Below are positions 1-11,823 of a stretch of 64,000 nucleotides of DNA, one piece after another. The DNA is from Stramonita haemastoma (taxonomy: Eukaryota; Mollusca; Gastropoda; Neogastropoda; Muricidae). The notes beneath the pieces are model-generated. The model was not told where the DNA came from. It ran no database searches and was given only the letters and a program-made list of their open reading frames with translations. The first letter of the stretch is position 1, and each line of letters begins with the position of its first letter. The DNA lies in contig CM060339.1 in NCBI GenBank assembly GCA_030674155.1, forward strand, positions 38,468,628-38,532,627. The letters are read 5' to 3'. A program made the translations under genes and the position numbers.

Positions 1-864
1 GGGGGGTTGTTGTTTTTATTGCTAATTATTTCCCCCCAATTTTTTGGGGTATTTTGTATGTGTGTTTACAGGCCTCATAAACCCATCGGGGGAGTTTTTT
101 AAAGGGGGCTTTTAAAAGGGGAAGTGCTCCTTTCTCTTTTTTTGTGTATGAGTGGGGTGTGTTTTGTGTGTGTGTGTGTGTGTGTGGGGGGGGGCGTGTG
201 TAAAAGTGTGGGTGCGAATTTTGGGGTTTCCCCTTTGGTGTGTAGTTGTTTTTCTCTTCATTGATTTGTACCCAATGTCAAAATTTTTTGTCTTAATGTT
301 GCCTTGTTGTATTGCCTTGGGGTTATACAAAACCCTTTGTTTTTGTCGTTTCTTTGTCTTTTTTTTTTTCTGATTTTTTAAAACAAATTTTTTGAACATT
401 AAAACCCCCCAGTTATTTTTTTTCAATTTAATTTTTCATTTTTAAAACATGACTTGGAGAAATGTAGGGGGAAGGGGGTTGAAAGCTAGGGTTTTAAAAA
501 ATATTTCTGAAAAAAAAGGGGAAATTTTTTTTGAAACTTTAGAGCTGCAATTGGAAAAAAAGGTTTTGTCCCTTTCTTTTTTTAAAGGGGTCGGTGGGGG
601 AGACAGATGAAAAAAAAGTGGGATGATGAGTTAAGTATTTTTTTGGTGCTGTGCTTGTTGGGGGGGTTGGTTTGTGGTTTTTTCTCTCTCATTTCTCCCT
701 CCCTCTTTCTGTTTCCCCTTTTCCCCCCCTCTCGTCTTCCTTTTTTCCTATTTCCGTCAGAAAAGGACATTTTTGTTCCTTAATCACATGTATGCAAAAA
801 TTTGCCAAATTTTTGGGGAAATGGGGGGGGGGGGGAGGGCGGGGGGTTTTTGGGGTGGGGGGGA

Positions 865-895
<31 letters not shown>

Positions 896-3239
896 GGTTT
901 TAAAATTTTTGAATTGTATGGGATTTGGGGGAAATTTTTGGGTTTTTTTAATTCTTTTTTTAGGGGTTAGTGTGGATTTTAGGGAAAACGTTTTCCCTTT
1001 TTTATAACTTTTGGGGATTTTTTTTTTTCGGGTTTTTATATTTCTTTGGTTTTAAATTTAGTTTGTGGAAAAAAAAAGGGGAAAGGTTGTGTAAATTTTT
1101 TTCCATATATCTTTTTTTGTTGGGCTTATTTTTGTATTTTTAGTTTATTTTTTGGTTTTTTTGCCTCAAAGTAATTCTTTTGACAGACATTTTGGCTTGA
1201 TTTTTTTTCTTTGCCTTCTTTCTTTTTTTTTTTTCCCCCCGCAAATTGGTTATGCCTTTTTTTTTTTAAACTTTTTTTAAATTTATGTTTTTTGGAAACG
1301 TTTTAAAAAAAATTTTTTTTCTTTTTTTTAACACGATTTTTAAAATATGATGTTTGGCGTTTCATCATAATGTTCCCCCTTTTTTATATCTATGCTTTTA
1401 TAAATGTATTGGGGTTTAATTTGCAGCTTTTGGGTTTTTAAAATTTGTATTTTTTTTTTTTTGGGGTTTTATGAGGTTTTTAAAATTTTTTTTTATCCCC
1501 AACTTTTGACCCCCCAAATTTGCCCCTTATAAGTTTCATTGATAATGAGCTGTTTTAAAGAAGTGTTTCCTGTGGGGGGTTTGAAAAAACCCCATTTTTT
1601 TTTTTTTTAATATTTCCAAAAGCCCCCCCCCCCCCCCCCCCCCCCCTTTCCCCCCCCTGCTTTGTCTGTCTGTCTGTCTGTTTCTCTGTCTGCTGTCTGT
1701 TTCTGTTTATTATTATTTTTGTTGTCCGTCGTTTCTCTCTGTCATCTCTTGTCTCTGTTTTTCTCCCCTATCCCTCTTTGTCTTTTTATACTCTGAAAAT
1801 TGGAAAGTATGGATGGTTTTTTGCCTAAATTAATTCTTTTGACAGAAAAAGACTTGAATTGTTTTTCTTCTATTGTATTGCCTATTTTCTCACCTTTGTG
1901 ATGTCGTTTTTTTTTCTAATTTTCAAACTTGAAAAAAGTTACACCAGTTTGTTTTTTTTTTTAAAAATTTTTAAATTTTTTCAAAATTCTAGTTAACTCA
2001 CCCTTTTTGAGTTGTTTCTTTTTTTTTTTTTTAATTTTTTTTAAACTTTAAAACTGTTACCAAGAATATTTTTTTTTTTTTAAAATTTATCTGTTGAACA
2101 GACTTAAAGAAATGTATGAGAAAGGGGGGTTGAAAGTTTTGGTTTTACCAGTACTTCTTAAAAAATTTCTGTATAAAAGGGGAAAAGTCTTTTGAAATTT
2201 TGAAAAAATTTTTTAAAAAAGGGGTCTTTTGCTTAAGCCCATTTTGAAAAAAAAAGGGGGTTTTGGTAAATTCATAGGTTTTTGTGGGGAAATGGGAATT
2301 TTGATTAAATTTTTGTTTGCATTGCTTGTGTGTGGGGTTTGGGGTTTTGGCTTGTTTTCTCTCCGTCTCCTCTTTTCTCTTCCTTCCCCTTTTCTTCCTT
2401 CCCCCTCACTGAGGAAGTGTCATTTCTTCATCCTGTATGCGCTTTTTTTTTATACATTGGATGGGGGTTCTTTTTCAGGGGGAGGGGGGGGGGGGGGGGT
2501 TTAATTCAAATTTTGTAGGGGGTTTTTTTTTGGGGAGTTGGTTTTTAATTCATTTTTTAGGGTTTTGTTTGGTTTTATGGACGTTTTTTTTTAAATTTTG
2601 GATTTTGGTTTTTGAATTATTTTTCTTTGGTTTTATTCATATATTGTGGAAAAAAAAAAGAAAGGGTTTTGAAAAATATTTTGATTTATTTTTTTTGGGG
2701 GCTTGTTTGATATAGTTTGTTTGAATGTGTTTTGCCTAAAATTAAATTTTTTTTTGACAGAATGGACTTGTTTTTCTTTTTTTTCTTTCTTTGTTTTTTT
2801 TACATTGCATAAAGGTTATGCCTTTTTTTCCCACTTTTGAAAATTTTCTTGAACACTTAATAAAAAATTTAATTTTATTTTTTTTAACACAATTTCCCAA
2901 AATTTTGTTTAGCGTTGCTCTAATTTCCCATAGTATCCCTGTTTTAAAATTTTTGAGTTTAATTTTGGTTGGTTTGTAAACATTTAAAGTTGTTTGTTGC
3001 TGATTGTGAGGGGTTTTTAAAATTTTTTTTGATTTTGGTTTTGGGGCCCCATTTTAAAAAGATAGGTTTCTTATAATGATATCTTTTAAAAAAAAGTTTT
3101 TTGTTTGGTTTTTTTTGTAAATTAATTTTTTTTTTTTTAATAAGGGGGCCTGAAAATCTCTCTCTCTCTTTTTCCCCCTTTCTCTTCCCTTTTCCCCCCC
3201 TCTCCCCACTTCTATTTTCTCTCTCTTCTCTCTTCCTGA

Positions 3240-3467
3240 AGAAAAACCCAATTTTTCCCAAGAATAACTTGTTCAAGTCCCAGTTTAAAAACCCCCAAAA
3301 CCCCTGTCCCCGGGAAAATTCCCTTCCCGATTCAATTAAACAGCACCAATAAAAGTCGACCTTCAAAAATCACCTAAGGGGGTTAAAGGGGATAAAAAAA
3401 TAAGGAAACCAGTACCCTCCTGTTGGATATTTAATTCCCCCCTTTCTCTCTCTTCTTCTTTGTGTTT

Positions 3468-3470
<3 letters not shown>
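3240..3470. other. Non-array segment inside the noisy region
   Basis: This stretch does not match the repeated blocks around it. It is A/C-rich, with runs such as CCCCC and AAAAA, and leads into a GT repeat. No splice sites or convincing coding frame are seen. It may be a genuine insertion or misassembled sequence. Confidence 0.35.

Positions 3471-3472
<2 letters not shown>

Positions 3473-3524
<52 letters not shown>
3473..3524 (+). repeat. (TG)n microsatellite
   Basis: An uninterrupted TG run of about 50 bases followed by a G run. The reading frames through it are two-residue repeats. Confidence 0.9.
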
Positions 3525-3526
<2 letters not shown>

Positions 3527-4650
3527 GGGGGGGTTTTGGGGGTGTGTGTGTTGTGTGTGTATGTGTTGTGGGGTTTTTTTAAAATTTTTTTTTATGTGTC
3601 TTATCTTTGTGCGCTTGTAACTGATTTAAAAAAAAAAATTTTTTTTAAAATTTTTTTTTCATGTCACATTTATGATATGGTATATTTTCTTTATATGAAA
3701 GTAAAAGATAGGGGAGTGGGAAGTGATGGGGATTATTGGGGAGTTGAAAATTGTGCGCAACCCCCACCTGGCTAAAAATGTACGTTTTAAAACTTCTTCC
3801 CCCCCCCTCTCCCCCCTCTTTTTTACTCTCTACCTCCCCCTCTCCCCCTTTTCTTCTCTTCTTTTTTCTTTTATTTTAACAAAAAAACCCTTTTAAAATT
3901 GTGGTAATGATTTTCGTCTTCTGAAAGGGGTGCATTTTTATTATCTTAAAATTTGTATAATGCCTTTCCTTTATTTGTTTGGTACTAAAAATAGTTTTTC
4001 TGTTTATATCCTTTTTTTTTTGATGTTTTTCCCGAAAAAAGGGGGGGGATGGGGGGGGAAAAAAGCACATGAGTGCTTATCATTATCTCCCCAATAAAAA
4101 AAATTTTGCCTTGCCTTTTCCCCTTCCTTTCCTTTTCCCCTTTCCTCCCCCCTCCCCTCTCTCTCCCCTCCTTTTTCTCTTTTCTCATCTTTTCCCCTCC
4201 CCTCTTCTTCTCTCTCTCTCTCTCTCTTGTTGCCTAAACATGTTAAAAATCCATAAGAAAAAAAACTTGAAAATTACTTTTGGGCTATTTAATAATTACG
4301 TGTTTTTGGTTTTAGTTGATTTTTTTTAAAAATTTTTTAAAATTTCAAGTAAAAAGAATAATCATTAGATTACAAAAAAGGTTTTTTAACGTGATTTTTT
4401 AAAACCATAAACTAAATAATCATAAGATTTTTGGTATTAGAATTTTTCATGTTTTAATATTTTTGGCCTTACAGCGGGGGGGTTCCTTTTGTGTTCCCCT
4501 TTCTGACTTGATTTTAAAAATTAGGCATATACTTCCTTTAAAATGAAGTTTATTGATGACATGAGCGCAAAAATTGTTTTGTGTGTGGGGGAGTGTGCTT
4601 GGGTGTTTTTGTTTTTGGGTTTTGTGTGTGTGGGGGGGGGGGGGGGGGGG

Positions 4651-5147
4651 TAATTTTTTTATTTGTCGTTCCCTTTTAATAAAATATTATGTTTTGCATG
4701 ACTTTTTTTTTTGTTGTTGTTGTTGATTAGGTCTACCTCAAGTTTTTGATGTTTTGTTCTTGTTTTTTTTTTCTGCTTTAAACTTTCTGTTTGCTTTTGT
4801 TTCTTCTTTTTTTATGAAGTTTAATGTAAAAGAAAGGATAATATTGTCACCTGATATGATTGTTTGACTTTTATCATTCTTCTTTTTTCTATGACTAAAA
4901 ATTTTTTTTTTAAAAAAAAACAAAAAACCTACCACCTCAAGTCATGTGGCCTGCGGATATGTGCTTTAAATATAAGTGTGAGAAAATGTGTGTGTGTTTT
5001 GTGTTTTGTTTTTGGTGTTTTTAAATGTGTTTTGGGTGTGTGCGCGCGCCCCCATTTTGTTTGTGTTTGTGTGTGTGTGGATTTGTATGTGCATTTCCGC
5101 GACGTGCAAGCGTGAGTGAGTTGCTTTAAGTATGTAGTATGTATGTA

Positions 5148-5191
<44 letters not shown>

Positions 5192-5454
5192 GTGTTGTGT
5201 GGTGTGTAACCTAGTGTAGGAGTGAGTTTTAACGTGTATTATTTATCATACTATTATCACTATTGTTGATATTATTCTTATTGTCATCATTATAATCATT
5301 GTAATTATCTTTAGTTCCTTCTGAGTTCATTTTGTTGTTATGAGTTGTAACAATGTTTTGTAGCTAATTATTTTTTGGTGGATTTTTCTTGGTTGCTAAG
5401 TTGTTTATTTCATTATGTTTCTTTGGTTGCTCTTTATCTATTAACGCTTCTCTT
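4651..5454. other. Non-coding spacer between noisy and clean array
   Basis: Base texture becomes normal here. The stretch holds a T-rich segment, TG-rich sequence at 4980-5190 including a pure TG run near 5152-5188, and an AT-rich part with ATT/ATC trinucleotide runs at 5230-5340. No exon-like piece with good borders was seen. Confidence 0.5.
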
Positions 5455-5957
5455 TTTCTTTTATAATCAAAATCATTTTATTGTGGCTTGTGATTTTCGT
5501 CTTCTGAAAGTGTGCATTTTTATTATCTTATTATGTATAATGTCCTTATTCCTTTATGTTGTTTGGTACTGCATATAGTATTTACTGTTTAGTATCTTTT
5601 TATCTTGATGTTTTCCCTGAAAAGGCGGGGACTGGATGTGAAAAAGCACATGAGTGCTTATCTATTATCCTCGAATAAAAGAATTTTGCCTTTGCCTTGC
5701 CTTGCCTTGTCCTCTCTCTCTTTTGTCTTATATATGCTCTGTGAGTTGGAATGTATGAGATGGTGTTTTTGCCTGAAATTAATTCTTTTTGACAGGCATA
5801 GACTTGATATGTTTCATTGAAGATATCGTTTGAAAGAAAGGTTTGTGAGGGTTTTTTTGTCAGACATTGTTGATTGGTCTGTTATGATGATGATGTATCG
5901 CAAAAAGACTCTCTCTCTCTCTCTCTCCTCTCTCTTTCCCCCTCTCTCCTCTCTCTC

Positions 5958-5988
<31 letters not shown>

Positions 5989-6957
5989 TCTCTCTCTCTC
6001 TCTTGTTTTTTTCCACTTTCACATTCCACATATATTATCCTAAATTTATCATTAGATAGCAAATGTTGTGGTTCTTAAGTTGAATTTGAAATTGAATTCT
6101 TGTCGTCTAAGTAAGTGCGGGCTGTGTTTGTTTGGTTGGTTGGTTTTTTGTTTTTGTTTCTTTTTTCTATGTTTGTTTGGGTTTTTCCCTCACTAATAAT
6201 TATGTTACACCTTTTTGGACTTTTAAAATTCATTCACGACTTGAAAAATGTTATGTTTGGGCATTACATCATAATGATGTTCATTTTTTAAATGTTTTTG
6301 CTGTTTATTTTTTTTCTTCCCACATAAAAATGTTTTACAGTAAGAAAGATTTGTGAAATGTTTTGACATATATATATTTATTTGGTTTGTTTGTTTTTTT
6401 CTGCCGTTTCCTCTCAGTTCTGATCTTACTTGATTTATTTCATCATAATTCAGTGTATCGTCTTGACATTATTGATTTATTTCATCATAATCAGTGTATC
6501 TGTCTTGACATTATTGTTTGGGTCAGTTTAGGATTATGTGTTTGTTGAATACATACCTATCTCTTTTGTTAAAGGATTATAATATATCCAGTGGGGATTA
6601 TGCGTTTGTTAAATGTACACTTATATCCCCTTTTAAAATCATAGGCTGAACTTTAATGGTTGATGATGGTGGTTTTAGATTTCTGTTGTTGGGTTTGGGA
6701 TTTTTGTTGTTGTGGTGTGGGTTGGTTTTTTAATTTGGAGGGGGGGGGGGGGGGTAGGGGGGGGTTGTGCTATTCCCAAATCAGGGGAAGGGCCAGGTGA
6801 AAAAAGTATGTGAATACTTACTATGTTCTTTGAAAATTAAAATTATTCATTCATCATTTATTACGAGTGTTAGTGTACACTAGTATTATGTTAGTATACA
6901 AAAAGTTAGGGAGAGAGAGAGAGCTATATTTATGTGTGTGTGTGAGGGGGGGGGGGT
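5455..6957 (+). repeat. Array unit, distal half (blocks M6 to M9)
   Basis: First clean array segment. It carries a SINE tail (5624-5690), M6 (5712-5815, ending in TTCTTTTTGACAG), M7 (5816-6140, with a CT tract), M8 (6320-6660, with a TA tract, a TTTCCTCTCAG acceptor-like site and a TCAGTGTATCTGTCTTGACA motif) and M9 (6765-6900). The same blocks in the same order recur at 10110-10960, 14155-15150, 18575-19820 and 21010-22330. M8 has a small internal duplication of the TTTATTTCATCATAAT segment at 6436-6490. No protein-coding frame is conserved between copies. Confidence 0.8.
5624..5690 (+). repeat. SINE 3' tail fragment
   Basis: GGGGACTGGATGTGAAAAAG followed by GCACATGAGTGCTTAT and ATTATCCTCGA matches the 3' end of the SINE family seen complete at 44853-45210. 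The head and core are absent. A distorted copy lies near 4035-4105. Confidence 0.75.
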
Positions 6958-7009
6958 GATATATTGCCAATTATTTCCGACGTAATTCATTCAGTATCTG
7001 TGTTTACAG

Positions 7010-7054
7010 GGCCCTTATATACCCATCAGCTGGAGATGACTCAGCACACTAAAA
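7010..7054 (+). other. Cassette A copy 1 (exon-like, 45 nt)
   Basis: Bounded by TGTTTACAG upstream and GTTAAA downstream. The length of 45 nt matches three other copies, but a small internal shift breaks the LIYPSAGDDFSSTK-type frame seen in them. Probably a decayed exon duplicate. Confidence 0.4.
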
Positions 7055-7111
7055 GTTAAATACTCCTTTTTTTGTTTGGGTATGAGTGTGTGTGTGTGTG
7101 TGTGTGTGTGG

Positions 7112-7154
<43 letters not shown>

Positions 7155-7545
7155 CGTGCATGCGTTTCGTGCATATGTGTGATCTGTTACCTTTCGTGTT
7201 AGTATGTTTTTCTCTTCATTGATAAAGTACACATTCTCACAACTGGTTTGCCATAATGTTGCCTCGCTGTATTGCCATGTTATACTCACCCTTTGTTATG
7301 CCGTTTCTTTGTCGTTTCTTTTTTCTAATATTTTCACAATTTTTAAACATTTTAAACCCGTTATATTTTTTTTATGTTAATTTTTCATCTGTTGAACATG
7401 ACGTTGAAGAAATGTATGAGAAAGGGGGTTGAAAGCTTGGTTTTACCAGTACTTGCTTAAAAATATTTCTGTATAAAATGAAAAAATCTTTGAAAATTGA
7501 GCTGCAATTGTGAAAAAAAAGGTGTCCCTTTGTGTGCATTCACAG

Positions 7546-7586
7546 GTCTGGTGTGCGGGACAGATGAAGAGAATGTGGGATGATGA
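7546..7586 (+). other. Cassette B copy 1 (exon-like) with cassette C downstream
   Basis: Acceptor-like TGCATTCACAG precedes it and GTTAAGT follows. It is 41 nt, one base shorter than the other B copies, so the frame differs. Cassette C follows after TTCCATCAG at 7720 and begins AATAAGGACAGTG. Confidence 0.4.
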
Positions 7587-9096
7587 GTTAAGTATTTTGT
7601 CTGTGCATGTGCTTGTGTGTGTTGTTGGTTTGTGGCTTGTTGTCTCTCTCTGTCTCCCTCCCTCTCTCTGTGTTCTCTTCTCCCCTCTCCTCTCTCCTTT
7701 TCTTCCTATCTTCCATCAGAATAAGGACAGTGTTGTTCTCTTCATCACATGTATGCTACATTTTCCAGAATTATATTGGATGGGAGGGGGGCAGGGAGTT
7801 TGGTGGTGGGGGTGATTTTTTTTTTGGTGGGGGGTGGGGTAAAAATTCAGAATTGTACGGGATTTGTGGAAAGTTTGGTGTTTTTATTCATTTATTAGGT
7901 GTTATGTTTGGATTTTATGGAACGTTTTCCTTTAATAATTTTTTTTTTGATTTTGTGTTCTGTGTAATTATTCTTCTTTGGTTTTCATTGATAGTATTGT
8001 GGTAAACAAAGAAAGGTTTGTGTAAATATTTCTTTATCTGTCATTTTTTTGTTGGGCTTGTTTGATATAGTTTGATGTTGACATCGTGTTTTGCCTCAGG
8101 TTAATTCTTTTGACAGACATTGATTTGATGTGTTTCTTTGCCTTCTTTCTTTGTTGTTTTCCTCTGGTATATAGGTCACGCATTTTTTCTTTTAAACTTT
8201 CAAATTCATGTTCTTGGACACGTTTAAAAAATTTTAACTTCATTTTCTTGAACACGATTTGTAAAATATGATGTTTTAGGCGTTTCGTCATAATGTTTCT
8301 CAATAGTATACTATGCTTTTATAAATGTATTGGGTTTAATTTGCAGCTGGTTTTTATAAAAAAAAAATTTCGCTGGTTTTGATGAGGTTTCAATTATTTT
8401 TTATTATCAAGCTTTTGACCAGATTGTAACTTGATAAGTTTCATTGATAATGAGAACTGTTTTAAAAGAAGTGTTTCCTGTGGGTGGTTTGTAAAACTCT
8501 GATTTTGCTTTATTTCCCCCCCCCCCCCCCCCCCCCCCCCTTCTGTCGCTGTCTGTCTGTTTCTCTCTGTCTTTCTGTCTCTGTCTCTCCCCCTATCCCT
8601 CTTTGTCTTATTATTCTCTGTAAGTTGGAATGTATGAGAGGTGTTTTGCCTAAAATTAATTCTTTTGACAGACATAGACTTGACATTGTTTTTCTCTTCT
8701 CATTGTATTGCCATATTATACTCACCCTTTGTTGATGTCCTTTCTTTTTTCTAATATATTCACAACTTGTAAACAGTTACACCCAGTTTTATTATTTTTA
8801 TTTTTATTTTTCATTTGTTCAATTGCTACGTTATGCTCACCCTTTGTTGATGTTGTTTCTTTGTCATTTCTTTTTTCTAATATCTTCACAACTTGAATAC
8901 TGTTACCAAGTAATATTTTTTTTCATTTTAATTTCATCTGTTGAACATGACGTTGAAGAAATGTATGAGAAAGGGGGTTGAAAGCTTGGTTTTACCAGTA
9001 CTTGCTTAAAAATATTTCTGTCTAAAATGGGAAAGTCTTTTGAAAGTTTAGAGCTGCAATTGTGAAAACAAGGTGTCCCTTTGTGTGCATTCACAG

Positions 9097-9138
9097 GTCT
9101 GGTGTGCGGGGACAGATGAAGAGAATGTGGGATGATGA
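9097..9138 (+). other. Cassette B copy 2 (exon-like, 42 nt)
   Basis: GCATTCACAG borders it on the left and GTTAAGT on the right. Length is a multiple of three. In one frame it reads SGV.GQMKRMWDDE-like; in the others there are stops. Joined to cassette C (after TTCTGTCAG, from 9273) an open frame continues for about 20 residues. Relatedness to B copies at 12931, 17409 and 20017 is clear; function is unknown. Confidence 0.4.
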
Positions 9139-10364
9139 GTTAAGTATTTTGTCTATGCATGTGCTTGTGTGTGTGGTTGGTTTGTGGCTTGTTGTCTCTC
9201 TCTGTCTGCCTCCCTCTCTCCTGTGTTCTCTTCTCCCCTCTCCTCTCTCCTTTTCTTCCTATCTTCTGTCAGAATAAGGACAGTGTTGTTCTCTTCATCA
9301 CATGTATACTACATTTTCCAGAATTATATTGGATGGTGGGGAGGGGAGGGGGGGGTTTGGTGTTGGTGGTTTTTTTTTTGTTTTTTTGTTTTTTGGGGGG
9401 GGGGGTTAAAATTTAGAATTGTGCTGGATTTGTAGAGAGTTTGGTGGTTTTTATTCATTTTTTAGGTGTTATGTTTTGATTTTATGAGCACTTTCCTTTT
9501 AATAATTTTAGGTGATTTTGTGTTCTGTGTATTTATTTTTCTTTGGTTTTTATTCACAGTATTGTGGTAAACATAGAAAGGGTTTTTGTCAATATTTTGA
9601 TATATATCATATTTTTTGTTGGGCTTGTGTGATATAGTTTGATATTGAAATCGTGTTTTGCCTAAAATTAAATTAATTCTTTTGATAGACATGGACTTAA
9701 TATATTCCTTTGCCATCTTTCTTTGGTTTTTACCCTCACAGATATGTTATGCCTTTTTTTTCTAAGTCATTTTCTTGAAGACTTTAAAACAAAGGTAACT
9801 TCATTTTCTTGAACATGATTTGCAAAATATGTTTAGGTGTTTCATCCTAATGTTCCTCATTAGTATACTATGCTTTTATAAATGTATTGGGTTTAATTTG
9901 TAGCTGCTTTGTATAACATTTAATGGTTGTTTTGTCGCTGATATGATGAGGTTTTAATTTTATCATCAGGCTTTTGGTGACATTGTGACTTGATAGGTTT
10001 CATTAATAATGATATTATTTGAAAGAAATCGGTATTTGGTTGTTGTTTTTTAAATAAAGTAACCTGAAAATGCCAACCCTCTCACCCCCCCCCCCCCATC
10101 TCTCTCTCAGTTTGTCTGTCTGTTTTGTGTCTGTCGATCTGTCTGTCTCTTTCCCTATCCCTCTCTCTTATTTTTTTTTGTCTTATGTATATTCTGTAAG
10201 TTTGAATGTATGAGATGGTATTTTACTTAAAACTAATTCTTTTGACAGGCATAGACTTGATATTTCATTGATGATATCATTATAAAGAAAGGTTTCATGT
10301 GGGTGTTTTTTTCAGACATTGTTGATTGGTCTATTTTGATGATGATGTAACACAGTAAGATGCT

Positions 10365-10365
10365 C

Positions 10366-10449
<84 letters not shown>
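10365..10449 (+). repeat. (CT)n microsatellite in block M7
   Basis: Near-pure CT tract at the same place in M7 as the tracts at 5911-6002, 14333-14436, 18466-18553 and 21262-21480. Its length varies strongly between units. Confidence 0.9.
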
Positions 10450-10451
<2 letters not shown>

Positions 10452-10960
10452 CCACTTTTAAATTAACATATAGTATTCTAAACTTATCATTAGATAGCAA
10501 TGTTCTTTAAGTTGAATTTGAAATTGTATTCTTGTCGTCTAAGTAAGTGTGGGCTGTTATTTTTTGGGGTGGTTGTTTTTTTTTTTGTTTTGTTATTTGT
10601 TTTCTTTTTTTCCATGTTTGTTTGGGTTTTTTTCTCATTAATATGTTACACCTTTTTGGACTTTTTTTTAGTTCATGTTCTTGAGCACGAAAAATGTTAT
10701 GTTTGGGTATTACATCCTAATGTAGTTAATTTTTTTAATGTTTGTTTGCTGTTAGTTTTTTTTTTCTTCTTAATGATATTGAATTACGGTAAGAAAGACT
10801 TGTGAAAATGTTTTGATATATACGTAAGGTTTTTGTTTGGATTGCTTTCTTCTCTGCTGTCTCCTCTCAGTTCTAATGTATGTGATTTATTTCAATATAA
10901 TCAGTGTATCTGTCTTGACATTATTGTTTGGGTCAGTTAGGGATTATGTGTTGTTGTTTT

Positions 10961-11540
10961 TTTTTTGGGGGGGTGTGTGTGGTGTTTTTTTTGTTGTTGT
11001 TTTTTCCTTTTTTTGTAATCTGAATAAATGATAGTTTATGCTTTGATCGAAGAAGACAGAATGAAAATTATGAACAGTGTATTATGGACAGGTGTTTGTT
11101 CAGTCTTCTTTGTTGTCAGAATAAATATTTAAGACATATCATTCGCCCTTTCTTGGTACGTTAGAACACAACAATAACAAAGGCGATGCCTAAATATGAA
11201 AAAGGAAATTGTCTTTGATGAAAAACTGTCTTCTTCTTTTCCAATTTGCAGATGGTTTCCTAGCAGAGTACTGCATACTGAATCCTCCACATCAGAGCAG
11301 TATGGCTGCCTACACCTTGGAACAAGTGAGTTGTGCAATTCTTCCTCCTCTTCCGCATCTTCCTTTCTTTTCTTTTTCTTTTCTCCCCCTCTTCTTTTTT
11401 CCGTCCTCTTTTTTTTTTTCTTCTTCTTCATCCTCTTCTTTTTCTCCTTCCGTTTTATTTCCTTTTCTTTTCTCTTTTTCTTCTTCTTCCTCTCCTCATT
11501 CTTTTTTCTCCTTCTTCTTCTACTCTGCAACCGTGTCTGG
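10961..11540 (+). other. Unique island inside the array
   Basis: This 580-bp stretch has no copy elsewhere in the window. It splits block M8, whose second part resumes at 11541. It contains a G/T-rich start, normal-texture sequence (11030-11250), the exon candidate at 11252-11325, and a TTC/TCC-rich tract (11336-11520). The TTC/TCC tract gives long artificial frames on both strands. Confidence 0.6.
11252..11325 (+). CDS. Candidate internal exon, product unknown
   Basis: This is the best exon signal on the + strand. A pyrimidine stretch (TTCTTCTTTTCCAATTTGCAG) leads to an AG at 11250-11251, and the exon ends at a strong GTGAGT donor (11326-11331). The 74-nt body is open in two frames; the preferred one starts in phase 2 and begins DGFLAEYCILNPPHQSS, ending in phase 0 with YTLEQ. 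Base composition is balanced, unlike the flanking repeats, and the sequence occurs once. I do not recognise the protein family. The flanking array would then be intron of this gene. The start codon and the neighbouring exons are not identified. Confidence 0.45.
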
Positions 11541-11679
11541 TTTATGTGTTTGTTGAATACAAACCTATCTCTTTTGTTTAAACGATTATCAATATATCCA
11601 GTGGGGATTATGCATTTGTTGAATGTATAGTTATATCCTTTTATAAAATCATAGGTTGAACTTTAATGCTTGGTGTGGT

Positions 11680-11712
<33 letters not shown>
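11680..11712 (+). repeat. Poly-G tract
   Basis: About 33 consecutive G within block M8/M9. Equivalent tracts in other units differ in length, so the true length is uncertain. Confidence 0.7.
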
Positions 11713-11713
<1 letters not shown>

Positions 11714-11778
11714 GGATGTTGATATATTGCTAATTATTCCCGACTTAATTTTTGTATATTCAGTATCTGTGTCTATTG

Positions 11779-11823
11779 GCCTCATATACCCATCAGCTGG
11801 AGATGATTTCAGCAGCACTAAAA
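11779..11823 (+). other. Cassette A copy 2, acceptor lost
   Basis: The 45-nt body is intact and reads LIYPSAGDDFSSTK in the shared frame, with GTTAAA after it. The upstream AG is missing: the copy has CTATTG where others have TTACAG or TCACAG. If A is a real exon, this copy could not be spliced normally. Confidence 0.45.

Larger units (their letters stand above)
1..4650 (+). repeat. Low-fidelity copies of the multi-kb array unit
   Basis: The order of landmarks matches the clean units downstream: an A-like cassette near 72, B near 590, C near 755, the M4 block near 1180, M5 near 1520, M6 at 1670-1855, then a second partial copy (2085-3120) and a copy of the 5455-5730 segment at 3880-4250. The text is distorted: alternating bases in the clean copies appear here as runs of one base (GTG becomes GGG, GAGA becomes AAAA). 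The reading frames found here are products of that distortion and are not called as genes. Block identity is clear by eye; base-level sequence should not be trusted. Confidence 0.75.
6958..8690 (+). repeat. Array unit, proximal half (A, B, C, M4 to M6)
   Basis: Contains cassette A (7010-7054), a long TG tract (7084-7150), cassette B (7546-7586), cassette C (from 7720), M4 (near 8062-8130, with the TTGACAG acceptor-like motif), M5 (8420-8510), a poly-C run (8517-8540) and M6 (8550-8690). This is the best complete example of the proximal blocks. Compared with the 1-1860 copy it shows what that noisy text should read. Confidence 0.8.
8691..10960 (+). repeat. Array unit with tandem sub-duplication (B, C, M4 to M8)
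   Basis: A second B-C-M4-M5-M6 series directly follows the first: B begins at 9097, 1.55 kb after the previous B, without an intervening A. The segment 8690-8930 carries two copies of the TACTCACCCTTTGTTGATG motif, a local duplication. M7 lies at 10260-10570 with a pure CT tract, and M8 at 10780-10960, where it is interrupted by the unique island that follows. Confidence 0.8.

Noticed and set aside
1..1007. Several 60-118-residue frames in the first kilobase
   Set aside because: They depend on homopolymer-distorted sequence; the clean copies of the same blocks do not keep them.
11129..11630. Long Ser/Phe- or Lys/Glu-rich frames on both strands
   Set aside because: They come from the TTC/TCC tract after the exon at 11252; the exon itself ends at the GTGAGT donor.
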